A DNA stretch of 49,303 bases, taken from Candolleomyces eurysporus. Taxonomy: Eukaryota; Basidiomycota; Agaricomycetes; Agaricales; Psathyrellaceae. Location of the stretch: contig JANBPK010000975.1 in assembly GCA_027579435.1 (NCBI GenBank), positions 1 through 49,303 of the forward strand, read 5' to 3'. The translations under genes and the position numbers were made by a program. Each line of letters opens with the position of its first letter. The stretch's first letter is position 1. This document shows, in pieces, positions 1 through 11,284 of this stretch. The notes beneath the pieces were generated by a model. It was not told the DNA's origin. It searched no databases and saw only the letters and a program-made list of their open reading frames with translations.

Positions 1-545
1 TGCTCAACTGTAATCCGGATAAGCTTGTGATCATATTCGAATTTGAGCCAGGCCACGTATTTCTTTTCCCATTCCACAGAGTATGCACGCCCCTTCTTCT
101 TCTCTGGGTCGTATTCTGGGCGAAAGAAGGTGCCAAACTGGATCGTTTCTACCCTGAGTTGGTCCTCTAACGCCCACAAAGTTTTGGCGTGCTTCTCTTC
201 TATATCTGGACTGACGAACGGAGTCTTGTCGAGAGTCGCCACGAGATGCTTGACTAGCTTCTCCGACGATCTGTAAAACTTGAGTTTCCGATTGGACAAC
301 TTGATAGGGTTTTCTCGAACTGCGTCGAGGAACTTCCGGCCAAGCAACGCAGTTGGTACGGTCAGGAGGCCTGATCCATTATGACCGACGCCCGCTGCTT
401 GATTTTCGGCAAGTGCGACCTTGAAGTTGACCTGCCTTTCCTCTTCGGAAACCGCGAAGTCTTCAGCGTGGATGATCGCGGAGATCGCCCTTGTTACCGA
501 CCATTCGTTCTCCTCGACGGGTATGTAGCGGATGTCGATGTTCAT
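1..545 (-). CDS. RNA-dependent RNA polymerase of the fungal RNAi family, N-terminal part only
   Basis: An open frame of 181 codons starts at the ATG complementary to 543-545 and runs off the left edge without a stop. The N-terminus begins MNIDIRYIPVEENEWSVTRA and the segment ends with the block YDHKLIRI. I know this layout from the N-terminal region of basidiomycete RNA-dependent RNA polymerases of the QDE-1/RRP family, which copy aberrant RNA into double-stranded RNA for Dicer. The catalytic double-psi beta-barrel would lie outside the window and cannot be seen, so the family call rests on N-terminal resemblance alone. No intron is needed in the visible part. A farther upstream exon cannot be excluded, but a start codon here is in good position. 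Confidence 0.6.
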   Translation of the reverse strand, partial: MNIDIRYIPVEENEWSVTRAISAIIHAEDFAVSEEERQVNFKVALAENQAAGVGHNGSGLLTVPTALLGRKFLDAVRENPIKLSNRKLKFYRSSEKLVKHLVATLDKTPFVSPDIEEKHAKTLWALEDQLRVETIQFGTFFRPEYDPEKKKGRAYSVEWEKKYVAWLKFEYDHKLIRITVE

Positions 546-895
546 GATAGGGGTAGATGCGACGTTCCAAGAGGTGACGAGGCCGATAAAACACCTTGGT
601 ATGTTACGGGCCCACTTCAGTGTTAAGAGAGATAGGACTCGAGCACTACGACCTTGATGCATCATGCTGCTGACTAAGCCAACGGTATTCCCAGGCCTCT
701 GAAATTCAATATTGAGCGCCTTTCTTTGGCGCCTAGGAGCATAGTAGGAGGTTGATTCAGGCTTGTTAAGATTTCCCTGACATTTGAGTTCCAATAAATG
801 GTAACTCTCCCTGAAAAGAAGCTTGAGAATCTAGATCCAGATACGTGAGTTTAGAGATTCGTTGAGAATGATTGCGAATGATAAATAATACTAGG
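546..895. other. intergenic region between the polymerase start and the F-box gene end
   Basis: About 350 bases with no open frame that looks coding. It must hold the promoter of the polymerase gene on its left and the 3' untranslated end of the F-box gene on its right. I see no clear TATA box, repeat or RNA gene. Confidence 0.5.
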
Positions 896-2372
896 CTAAA
901 GTACACGAATGCGATACCTCCCATCCTCCGAACCTAGCACTTCGCTATCGTCGTCAAAAAATGCCAATTTCCAAGCAGGCTTTGTCAAGGGTTTCAAGAA
1001 GCTCGTATCCTCCAACCGTAGGTGTGGGCACCACCTTACCACAATTTTTGCATTCAAGCATCCGACGAGTTCTAAGTCATCAATGGCCCTATCAATCACA
1101 ATTGCCACGTCAAACCCAGCATCCTTCCACGGCCCCGCAAGCGACTCGTACGCATCAGCCGGCGAATTATACGATATTGTTGCAGAAACCTGAGTGAATG
1201 CAGCATTTCGAATAGTGGGAAGGGTGAAGAACGCTCCGTTCAAGAAATCGCGGTGGTGTATTTGCACGTGCTCCAAGTCCTGGGCGCGTGCTAGAAACTG
1301 GGAAANGGGGGGAGAAGTCGATACTGGTATCCTCCAGGATATACTTGTGCGTTCCGGTGACAGCAGGCATACAGTAGTTGTGGATCTTCAATTTTCTAAG
1401 TTGAGGTAGATTGAAGGGATCGAGGGTCGTTGTGATGAGGTCTAAATCAGCGCCTTCGACACCGAATCGAAGGTACTTGAGTTGCGGCAGAGTGACGGTC
1501 CCGGAACGGAACCTTCGTCGTTGATGCCCGCCGGTGGGTGTCCACGAAAGCGCTTCGTGCGTGATTTTGTCCGCTCCGGAATGGTGGAGGTGCAGTTCAA
1601 CGAGATCTTCGAATCGGTGAGCTTCAGGCTTCTCTGCCATGATGAAAGACATGTAATGTGTGAGACCCATGTGGGTGAGCCGGCCGAACTGTTCCCAACC
1701 ACTCTGGGGGCGGGGAAAATTGGGGTAGTGGACCGCGTTCTGCACCTTGAATTCCCGCAATCCGGGAAACCAGGTGGGTATTTGTTGCAGAATTCTGACC
1801 TGATCGGCCAGAGTGTCTAGGTTGGCGTCCGCGCTGGTGGGGAGCACGAGTTGTAGGACTCTAAGCGAGGGTAGGGGATATATTCGAGAATTGCCCTCGG
1901 TCTTTGAGAGAGAATCCTCGAGTGTGAGGAAAGGGATTCCATCAACCCGAAGGATCTCGAGGCGCTGCGAGTGCTTGAAGCAGAGCGAAAGCACCAAATC
2001 TTTGACATCTTTATATTGTACGTTTAGCGCCATGATGAGATGGACTGCGAGAGGCGCATTTGCAGAACGTTCGTTCCACAGCATGTATAGCTCGTAAGAA
2101 TTTCCAGAACCCGTTTTAAACCGATCAAGGGTGTTTGGGGTGAAGTGGAGGGTGTACGCAGCCCAAATTTGGGGCGTCGAAAGTGTGATATTTCGCCAGT
2201 GCTTGCAGACGAATGTGAGGAGCATGGGAGCAGATTTGCAGCTCGGAACAGGGAAAAGATACGATTTTGTTGTTTGGAGGTCGCCTGTAACGACTACAAT
2301 GAAAATTTCTCGGAGAACTTCAGGTGGGAGATGGGAGTTGATGTTGCCACTTGTCGAGAGCTGGAGAGCCAT
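896..2372 (-). CDS. F-box protein with a leucine-rich C-terminal half; assembly N breaks the frame
   Basis: The protein starts MALQLSTSGNINSHLPPEVL, and LPPEVLREIF followed by a VCKHWRNITLSTPQIW block is a typical F-box-like domain of Agaricomycetes (about residues 15-65). The rest has scattered leucine-rich segments, as in the large mushroom F-box families that present substrates to SCF ubiquitin ligases. As printed, the frame breaks at the N at 1306, and the reading continues in another frame from 1276 to the stop at 896. Deleting the N gives one uninterrupted frame of 491 residues (1476 bases) reading DFSPLSQFLARAQDLEHVQI across the join. The gene is therefore probably intact. It shares a 69-base divergent promoter with the membrane-protein gene at 2442. 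The substrate is unknown. Confidence 0.75.
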
Positions 2373-2441
2373 GGTAGAGAAGAAAGAAAACGTTACGCGT
2401 GACGCGTCACAAGCAGGCGCATTTCCCCTCAGACTCCTATC

Positions 2442-3561
2442 ATGCCTACGCCATCGCCATCACCAATGGTCCTGGATCTACTCAAGGAAAAACTGCATGA
2501 ACTTGCAGCAGACGTGTACTTGATGCTATGGAAGCGTATGGCCCTTTTTTGTGGACGTTTCTCGACACATGCCATCTTCTGGAGCTTCCTCTGCATCGCA
2601 GGCCTGATCTTCTGGTCTATCGCAACATTACTATATGCTCGTATGGAGACCCAAGTCTCCTCTTTGGCATACGAGGCTCTGACTTGTGTTGCTGTACCGG
2701 CACGTACTGCGCACCCAAAATACTATCGGCATTTTCTGAAGCATTCGATCTCGCGCAACTCCATCATCCGACTGGATTTTGTCGAGTTCTGGAAGAACCT
2801 ATCCTATGGTCACATAGAATTGAAGGATGAAGCCGTGCTGGAGGAGATTTTCGCTGGACAGGCCTACGTTTTTGGTCAAAAAATCAGCATCGATTTCGAC
2901 TGGACCTGGAAACTGGTCGTGCTTCGGAAGCTCGTTTCGTCCTATTGCTCATTTCGCTGGGAACATGTCCCGAGAAGCAAATCGACTGCTATACCAAACC
3001 TAGGTGATTCTGCCCTCAGATCAAGCTATATGGCCATCTTTTAAACTATTATTAGAATCATGCTCGGTCAACAACACACTCGATCTGGATTTCATTCCCC
3101 TTCCCTTCATCAGGGCGGCACTGACTGCTGCTCAAAATCAGCTCAAGCCAAACGAAACGTTCGAAGTCGAGTTCACCTCTCTTTCGCCAAAAATTGGTTT
3201 CATGAGCTACCAATGCTTGCTGTGCGCTGCGATTCTCCTTCCAAACCGACACAACATCTCTACTAGCAAAAAGACTACTTTGCCATTCTTCACTGCACTC
3301 CCGGAGATTATCGACAATTTCAAAGCGTCCTCGACCGTAATCCAGTCAGTCAAGGATGTTTCATCGCTGCACGCAGAAGCCTTGGAGAGCCACGCGGAAG
3401 ACATGGTCCACGACAAATGGATGCGAAGCAGTTTCGTCGCCAGGCATGGAATGGACGCTTGGAGGGAAACCAGGTTGCGCTTGAAGTGGGAAGCGGCCTT
3501 ATTGAAGAATAATATGATAGTGCGATGGAAGATTACAATGTCCCGTGCAAAACAGACGTGA
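2442..3561 (+). CDS. single-pass membrane protein of unknown function
   Basis: I do not recognise this protein. Exon 1 is 2442-2933, with an intron 2934-3003 (GT to TAG, phase 0), then exon 2 is 3004-3561. This gives 349 residues. Residues about 40-65 form one strongly hydrophobic stretch around FWSFLCIAGLIFWSIATLLY, a likely transmembrane or signal-anchor segment. The remainder is soluble-looking, and the C-terminal third is rich in charged residues and ends KITMSRAKQT. The intron is needed because the first frame meets a stop at about 3043 while the second has a stop just before 3004. The donor could alternatively lie a few bases upstream at a GTGCTT. No catalytic motif is visible. It is transcribed divergently from the F-box gene. 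Confidence 0.6.
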
Positions 3562-3647
3562 CTATCCTATCATGTATCGACAGCCAGTCGGCAGCGTACT
3601 AGGATAGCATAGGTGTTAGATATGAGTCTACAAGTACGTACGCTCTA

Positions 3648-5303
3648 TCAATATGTCAAGGTCTCGACCACTGCGTCAACCACGCGGATGGCGTCGGGGA
3701 TGTGGAATTTCTCGTACTGAAGTCCGACTGGGATGCTAAAGAACAGGGTGTTATTATCGCCGGTAGGATGAGGGAAGAATAAAGGTACGTACTCCCATCC
3801 GGTCACTCGTCGCACCGGAGCGTTCAGCTTCAGGAAGCAGCGCTTCTGAACCTCGGCGGCAATTTCGCCCCCTACGCCAGCAGTCATGCCGGCTTCATGG
3901 ACGATGACGAGTCGTCCTGTCCGGTTCACGCTCTCTACGATCGTCTCCATGTCCCATGGAAGGATAGAACGAAGATCAATGAGTTCGATCTTTGCCGACC
4001 GTACAGAGGCGGGAATGACAGACTCTAACTCTTTGGACGGGGAGTTGAGTACGTGTAGGGCTGTTTCGCAGTGGTAGACTGGTGTTCCCCAGGTGACCAG
4101 CGTAAGATCAGACCCAGGTACAAGAATCTCTGCTTTCCCTATTGGGAGCTCATAATCATCGATAGGGACCTGTTCGACTTTAATATGGATTAGTATTACA
4201 GCTCCGCGAGGGACGAGGGATGATACATACCAGCTGATCGATACAGAATCTTGGGTTCCATGAAGATGACGGGATTGGGATCCCTGATGGAACCTAACAG
4301 CAGACCTTTGGCTTGGATAGGTGACCGAGGAATCACAACCTGAAATGATGTTTAATTTTGGAGACTGAAGGAGAGGGAAGGTTGTTCCACCTTGAGACCG
4401 GCAGCACCCATGAAGAATCCTTCAGGGGACTGGGAATGGTAAAGCCCTCCGTGACCCTATCGAGCGTAAGTGATGAATGGTGGACCTCATCCAGCAACAG
4501 CACTCACCACAGCCATAGTCGGTGTCCGGATTGTCAGGCGTCCGACATCGAAGGACCCACCAGATCTGTACCTATACTTGGCCGCTTCGTTGACAAGCTT
4601 GCAAGCCGGTTAATTAATATTGGGAAGAACCGAACGAACATGTCATGGAAGCATACCTGGTCAAACGCGGGGAAGATGTAATCTGCAAACTGAATTTCAG
4701 CAATGGCTGTATGGCCCATTGCGGCCATACCAATGCCAAACCCAGCTATTCCCTGTTCAGTCAGAGGGGTGTTGAATACGCGTTCTTTGCCTATTCATTC
4801 ATGACGTTAGTTGGAGATGAAGCACGGCGTCTATTGCAAGACAAACCAAATTCCTCTGCCAAACCCTATAGTACAGCTGTCAGAGGTATGAAATACGAAG
4901 AGTGGACCAGTTGACATACCATAGTGCACCTGAACACTCCTCCAAAGCCAACGTCTTCACCGAAAACGACTGCAGTCTCGTCCTTGGTGAGGGCAATCGC
5001 CATTGCGTCGCGTACTGCTTGGTAGGTGTTCATCTTCTGGGTCTCTCGACCTCCTAAGCCTGACGAGACCTCGTCTTTCCACGAGATTCCTGGAGTGCGA
5101 AGGGCAGCATCCCGCGTCGTCCGGAGCAATTTTGAGTTTGCAACGCCGGGCAGATGGCCACCTGCTGGGGGTGGTTCGACCTTTGTGGAGTTGGAGCGTC
5201 GCTGGGACGACAGTGGGAGAGGACGGCCCTTCCTGGAGAGGCCATGAACGAGGCGTCTGGCCGTAGTCATGCTGAGGGAGACCGAGGGCGATGGTGGAGA
5301 CAT
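3648..5303 (-). CDS. branched-chain 2-oxoacid dehydrogenase E1 subunit beta, mitochondrial
   Basis: This is the beta subunit of the thiamine-diphosphate E1 of the branched-chain 2-oxoacid dehydrogenase complex (leucine, isoleucine and valine breakdown in mitochondria). Conserved blocks seen in order are [99 protein letters not shown] and [17 protein letters not shown]. Exons are 4920-5303, 4847-4865, 4657-4790, 4508-4597, 4391-4456, 4231-4339, 3793-4177 and 3648-3735. They sum to 1275 bases, or 424 residues. The N-terminus is basic and hydroxylated ([16 protein letters not shown]), as expected for a mitochondrial presequence. The ATG at 5303 gives 11 more residues than the one at 5270. Exon 2 is only 19 bases and encodes the conserved GLAEEFG. 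Confidence 0.95.
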
Positions 5304-5466
5304 GGATTCAAGGAGGAAGGCTAAGATCCGACAGGGCCCTCATGGTTAGAACAATTCCAAGTCAATGCCATTTGGTCATCAGCGCCTCTTACCAAAGTCC
5401 AAATTTGCCGACAGTCTCCCATCAATTGGCCCATTTGCCTCTTCCACCAGTTCCCCTGCATGGTCA
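5304..5466. promoter_or_regulatory. divergent promoter shared by E1 beta and the CreC-type gene
   Basis: The two start codons face away from each other and are separated by 61 bases if CreC starts at 5365, or 163 if it starts at 5467. No gene fits between them. I see no obvious TATA box. The short distance favours the downstream start at 5467 for the WD40 gene. Confidence 0.4.
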
Positions 5467-7608
5467 ATGGAGAATGAGGCGGCATTCGTGGCCCCAGAAG
5501 GCGTATACTCCGTCACAGACGAGCACAAGCCCAACGTTGCCCAGCTAGCAGCCGTCAGCGCAGGGCCCTCGTTGTACCCGACCCGAGTAACCAATATTGT
5601 TGTCAAGTTCCCCGCTTCAAAGCAGGGCGGCTCCCAGGGCTTCGCAAATCTCCTCGGCGGCGGCAAGGATGTCAAGAAAGACAAGGTCGTAAAGGAGAAG
5701 GAAGACGGGGTCAGTCTCTCGAGCAGCGACACCCCGGACGAGGCCGAGGGCCAGCAACCTTCATCCTCTCAAGAGCATGCCAGTTCCCCGGCTCCCCCGG
5801 AGGCCAATACCATCTTCTCCAGTTCCTCCAATGCTCATGGAAAGAAGAAGAATTTCGCTAGGCCAAAACATAACATCAAAACGACGTCGTCAACCTTTAT
5901 CACCCGCATTCAGACCTCTGAAGGCCTCACTAAGACGCTCGCTTCAAAACAGGGCGATGTCACATTCCTGTTGTTCAACAGTGCAAAGACATTCTCATGG
6001 GTTGAGGCCGGCTCCAAGGCAAAGGTATGTCTGCAGTCATGGCACCATATCTCCTCACCCTCATTTACACTCCAGGAACCTCTTATTAGAGTCACCTTTT
6101 CCCAGCATCCTACATGCCATGATGTGAACACGACAACAGCGTCTTCTGAGCATCTGGACGTTATCATAGGGTTTGCGACTGGCGATCTCATATGGTTCGG
6201 TATGTTGCCCTGACCGAACGGGCCATTGCACATTGCTCACGGCGCTTTAGATCCGATAACGTCGCGATACGCGCGGTTGAACAAAGGGGTGCGAGCAATT
6301 CACAACGCTTCGAACGATTTTATGCTCAAACTCCAAGATAATTAGGGATGCATATCTTCATCCCCGTGTACATCGGTGCGCTGGGTGCCAGCGTCGAGTA
6401 CCCTCTTCTTAGTCTCACACGCGGACGGGACTATCGTCGTTTACGACAAGGAGAAAGAGGACGGGACCTTTACCCCACAAGATCCCTCCGCACCCGCTCC
6501 CGACGCATCATCCAGCTCTGATGAAGGATCATCGCAGAGAGAGTGGGACCCTTTGGACAACATCTTCGTTACGATGCCTCCCTGGCATCCAGTAACATCT
6601 GGCGCGACTTTCAACGGCGGCAAAGCAGACAAAGAGAAGATTGCCAAAAATCCGGTCAGTCATTGGCGCGTTTCGAGGCGCTCCGTTGTAGGTAAGAAAC
6701 CTCTCAAGTTATATGACTTCCATTCTCAAGGGTATTTCAGATTTTGTGTTCTCGCCCGATGTGAAATATGTGGCGGCCATATCAGAAGACGGGTGTCTGA
6801 GGGTGATCGACGCCCTACAAGAGCAGTACGTGGTAATTGTATGGTGGTCCCGCGCAAGTAGGCTCATCGGTCCGCAGATTGGTTGACTGCTACTCCTCGT
6901 ACTTTGGCGCGCTTTCCTGCGTTGCATGGTCGCCCGATGGTCGCTTCATTTTGGCAAGTTCCTTCAAATTCGCCTTCAATCCAATCCTAAATATCTTTTC
7001 CAGACTGGCGGCCAGGATGACCTGCTAACCATTTTCTCTCCCTGGGAGCAGCGCGTAATCGCGCGATGCCAAGGGCATTCTTCCTTCATTTCAGCAGTTG
7101 CCTTTGACGACCTTCGATGTGACGGCAGGACCTATCGATTCGGAAGTGTTGGAGAAGACAACAAGTTAATCTTGTGGGATTTCTCCAGCGGCGCTTTGCA
7201 TCGGCCCAAACTCCAGGCTTCGCACCATCATCGGATGTCCATGTCTTCGAGTCTTTCCCTTGCATTTAGGAAAAACCAATCCGCACATAATCTGCCTGGG
7301 TCATCCTCATATGAACTGGACGCATCACCCCGTTATCATCCTGCACCCTCGCGGACTGAGGTCTCTGTTGTACAACCTGTACTCGTGAGTGTTTCTTATC
7401 TAGCTGATTGCTATCATCTCATTCATTCTATCTGAAGGTGAAGCAATTAGAAGGAGATCTTCCGTCTGTCATACAGTTCCTACCCAAGTATATGTTAACT
7501 TCGACCAAAACTGGGCATATTAAATTATGGATTCGCCCGCTTGCTCTTCGGCCGCGTTCAAAAGGTACCAGAACTCAACAGCTGACAGATATTTCCGACA
7601 TTTCGTAG
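5365..7608 (+). CDS. creC: WD40 protein of the CreC / WDR20 family (carbon catabolite repression)
   Basis: CreC is a WD40 partner that stabilises the deubiquitinase CreB in carbon catabolite repression; its animal relatives are WDR20 and DMWD. Diagnostic blocks are [104 protein letters not shown] and [13 protein letters not shown]. Exons are 5365-6024 (or from the internal ATG at 5467), 6076-6199, 6251-6288, 6346-6691, 6741-6825, 6878-6953, 7004-7384 and 7438-7608. The total is 592 residues from 5467 or 626 from 5365, both in frame. The Ser/Pro-rich N-terminal part is family-typical. The intron 6954-7003 starts with GC instead of GT. Confidence 0.88.
6954..7003 (+). other. GC-AG intron in the CreC-type gene
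   Basis: The exon ends ATTTTG and the intron begins GCAAGTTCC and ends TTTTCCAG. Only this junction joins GRFIL to TGGQDDL, the conserved WD40 reading. Using the nearby GT (two bases of GTTCC further in) shifts the frame. Confidence 0.85.
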
Positions 7609-7896
7609 TCATACCTTCTCTCTTTGCAAGGACACTGTTATTTATCACGCTATCTTTATTTTTGCAGCCTAACTGCTCTCCGTGTTGTACTTAGCTATGA
7701 ATTGTGCTTTATCATGTTTTTCGTATCTTTTTAGGATGAGCCTGAGTGAACTTTGTTTGCCCAATGTTTGTCGAAGGCTTCGCTTTGATTGATAGGCGCC
7801 AAAGGCGACTTTCCTTCATGCCACCACGGTGGCCGACACGCGCGACTAAAGCTTCATGAAATCTCTAGAAGCACATCTAGATCTTATACGTCCACA
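7609..7896. other. intergenic region after creC
   Basis: About 290 bases with no coding signal. It should hold the 3' end of the CreC-type gene and the promoter of the acidic-protein gene. The context tccacaATGTCT at 7897 is a good fungal start context. Confidence 0.4.
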
Positions 7897-8607
7897 ATGT
7901 CTGGAGCCATGCCAACCCTAGTCCGTCGCGATTTCAAGTTCCCCCCCTCTCATCCCAAAGCCACCGCAGCCCCATCCAATCCCTCTACCCAAACGTCGCG
8001 GTGTCTATGGCAATTTGAACCAAGTCAGGGATCTGAACCGTGAAATGGATGACTTGAGTGACGAGGAGAACGAATTGGAAGATCTTGTGAGCTCTTTGTT
8101 CTCTTTTCGAAAGGGAGAAGAGGGGAGGAAAGGAACGTTTTCATTGATGCAGTTCACCACAGAACATGAACGTTCACAATCGTGGATACTCGTTTCTGAT
8201 CCCAATCGGCCGGACGCTGACACAGCAGGAGGAGAAGAACGACGTAAGCATTCATCTAAGGCACTCTTTTGCGTAGCCCTCGATCCTTAATGGTGTTTAC
8301 AGCAAGCCGAGGAGGAGGAAGGAGAAGACGCAGAGGAGGAAGAGTATCCTTCGAACGGCGTCCCATCCAATGGCGAAGACGAAGGCGAAATGGAACCCGA
8401 GGAAGAATCGGGACAAGATCTGGATGCGAGTATGGAGGATTTGGACGAAGAGCCTGTGGGCGATATGACTGAGGAGACCTTCGATGAGACGGGTGAGCTT
8501 ACTGAGGACCTTGAGGAGGAACCCAACTCCTTCTTATCGTGAGTCCTCTATTATCCTACTTTCTATCCTCTCAGGAAGCCCATTAACTGCTTTTCCATAG
8601 TAATTGA
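7897..8607 (+). CDS. small, strongly acidic protein of unknown function
   Basis: I do not recognise this protein. It starts MSGAMPTLVRRDFKF, then a proline-rich stretch (PPLIPKPPQPHPIPLP), KRRGVYGNLNQVRDLNREMD, and a long Glu/Asp-rich tail ending NSFLSN. My model has exons 7897-8086, 8153-8243, 8307-8538 and 8601-8607, giving 172 residues. Two points are odd. Continuous reading needs the run of seven C at 7941-7947 to be six, so either the assembly has an extra base or the gene is shifted. Exon 3 uses the downstream AG of a tandem acceptor (8301-8302 against 8305-8306); the upstream AG would give an arginine-rich frame instead. The 66-base intron 8087-8152 is a multiple of three without a stop, so retention would still translate. 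Acidic tails of this kind occur in chaperones and chromatin or APC/C subunits, but I see no specific motif. Confidence 0.5.
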
Positions 8608-8736
8608 TGATATTGAACTGTATTCCTCTGATACAAGAATCGAGAGCATGCCATTCCAGTAGCATTGCGTAGAGCCCAAAATAAAGGATACCATATAGCA
8701 AGAAAAAGCAACAGAACACATGATGCCCACTCGTAC

Positions 8737-11284
8737 TCAACTATCGTCGAAGAAAACAACACTTGCTTGTGTCCTGGATTGAAACTTTCAGCTTGCTGCC
8801 AGAACGACGACAAGAGACACTCACCGTTGTTGAACACCATTCTGAGACGATGCGGGTGTGGATCGTCAGCCAAAGGTATTTCATTGACACCAGGGTGGGT
8901 CTCACCTCTTCCCATCGAATGTGGGCTTTCAATTCTGCCGAATTGAAAAGCAACACAACAGAATACTTCACTCGGTAAAACTCTCCTTCTATCCCATTAC
9001 CCTTCGGTAGTGGTTGTAGTGGTAGGTTGGAAAGGTCAGCTTGAACTGAGCAAAGCTTGGAAAATCCATCTGAAATTCGGTGAGGCAGCGTAAGCCATCG
9101 TTCCCTCAAGAGTGGTATGCTGAACAACATACGGGAGTCCTGGTCAAAGAATTTGGGTGGCTGGGCGTTTCGTTTGGCCTTATAGCAGTATAATGTGAAA
9201 GGAACGTTCTCGAGTTTCGACTTCTGGTCGCTGCCGACTTCTTTCCACATCTTGACAGAAACCTCCGTCTCGTCGGACACCTTGGTTCCCTACGGCAATT
9301 TATGGGTTAGTGTAGACACCTTCGGGGGTTGATTGCGGATTTCACCTTCGCCAACATGACTTCGAACGCGTTCGGCACTAGCTTTCTCCCCGAAGGCCGG
9401 TACAGAAGACTATCCGCGCGGTTTATATGGTCAGAATCTTTGGGGTCGTACTCAACATTCCGCAAGACGCCATAGCTGTATCTCGCTATTCGGGCAGTTA
9501 CGATCCCATTGAGGTACGAGGAGACAGCACCATCGGATACTGCTTTGTTCCTATGCGATAGGCCTCATTATGCGATTGAACAGGGAAGAGTTTAGTTTTG
9601 AAGCTTACGGATGGACTTGTGGTCTCAAGATCTGCAAGTTGCGCGGTTCGACGGCAGCTGCGAGTCGCTTGTATAACCATTCACTTGCTGAAAACCCACC
9701 AACAAAAACGACGTGCTGTATTTGGGTTCCAGAATGGCCGAAATTTTCAGGAGAGAATCTCAACTCACTGTTATTGGGTGAACACAGGTCTTACAGATAT
9801 CTTCCACAGTTTCGGTTATGCAATCGATAGATGGCTGGAAGAAGGTGGCGACGTCGGAGCTGGGCCAATCTCTTGGTAAATAACCCGAGGCAAGGGCTAG
9901 GATGGGCGAGGAATAACCTACCCTTGTAACTTGAGCTGACCAAATCTAATGTTGTGCGTTGGATCGTTATCGCGAGTCGAGCCAAATCGAATGTACTGCG
10001 GTTGCTGGTCGTCGCTGAACCAGACCTTGGTAGTCTTATCGAAACAGCTGACAATGTGGTCGATGTCGTCGAAATGTTCCGAGTCTGAGAGATAGTCTAT
10101 CAGCGGAAGTCAGCGACCGGTTCCACGCCAAGAGCATGAAGGAAAGGACCCTTTAGGTACTCTTGTGCATGGATCGAGACGAAGACTGAACCGAGGAAGT
10201 GACCTGGGCAAGAGATGAACCAACTATATCTTCAAGAAAGTGGGTAGCCTTACATTCCGATACTGCAATTTCTTCATAGTTGGTTTTCAGCTTAGGTTTT
10301 CTGTACGTGCTGATATCAATCGTTCCACCACCACCATCGACTATGATGACACCTTCTCCGTTCTGCGCAGTTGGGTTTAGTACTTCGGGTTCATCTTTGG
10401 TCATTAATCGGCACCGCACCTCAGAAACCGCGGGTGGGAGCCCATGCCTGAGCGCGAAATGGAGGCTCGCTTCGCCCTCGGTGATGAAGGAAACTCTTGA
10501 GTTCCCGGGTTCCTCGTCAGCTTCGATAAGCCCGGCTTGAGCAAGCGCCTGGCGTAACTGACCCTGCTGGAAGCCTCCCCAGCCATTCGGATGAGAAATG
10601 ACAAAGTCGATGTCACTCTTGACGGATTCCCAGAGGTCCGAGCCATTTGCATGGGATTCTTGGATATATTCCTTCGTGCAATTGAACAAATAGCGGAAAA
10701 AGTCAGAGGCGACGTCCACCGCCGACTTCATACTTGGTAGTGAGGGGATTTTATTCGTGTCCGTCTCTTCTCGTCCTGATCTTGGGCGGATATGCAGCTT
10801 GAACCTTTCGTTCGTTCAGCACGCCACTTGAGCAAATCCCGATGCTCCTGCCTGAAAAGGGCAGGGTATCCGAATACGCACCATTCAGCCTTCTCCCAAC
10901 CTTCTTCTTTTGCAATATCAATTATCTCCTGCTGCATAGCTTCAGCGCCAACCGCTTTGACGCGACCATCCTCGTTGTAATAGATGATACTCGGTATCTT
11001 GGAGCCACTATTAACTTGCTCATGTGCAGGGAACCTATGTGTGGCACGCGAGCGGGTGAGCTTGACTTGAAGACTCGGACTCGGAAAGGAGGCGTCCGAA
11101 CCTAGTTACTCCTCTTATATCTGGAGTTTCCCCCGGGTCCAAGACGCTGATAGTTCAATGTAAGCTATTCCTCCGCAGACCACTCGAAATCGATGGCTTA
11201 CCTGTACGAGACACCGCTGAAAGTGGTACCTAGGTCAAAGGCAATCACCAGCTTCCGGGTCAATCCCCGGTATACGAACGTCAT
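8737..11284 (-). CDS. Hsp70-like ATPase of the HSPA12 type
   Basis: This is an actin-like ATPase of the Hsp70 superfamily, related to animal HSPA12 proteins, a family greatly expanded in mushrooms. Phosphate-1 motif is AFDLGTTFSGVSY, phosphate-2 is VIIVDGGGGTIDISTY, and the adenosine-binding block is HVVFVGGFSASEWLY. Other conserved blocks are ISHPNGWGGFQQGQLRQAL and CHFLGSVFVSIHAQEYLKD. Thirteen exons: 11202-11284, 11102-11146, 10882-11034, 10254-10804, 10150-10203, 9922-10096, 9769-9871, 9609-9715, 9346-9550, 9133-9289, 8906-9069, 8825-8841 and 8737-8773. They sum to 1851 bases, 616 residues, ending VVFFDDS. The C-terminal part is not the classical Hsp70 substrate domain. Exon 12 is only 17 bases and encodes NGVQQ. 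Its clients are unknown. Confidence 0.9.

Noticed and set aside
8287..8526. Serine-rich minus-strand frame of 79 codons
   Set aside because: It is the complement of the GAG/GAA-rich acidic tail and has no independent support.
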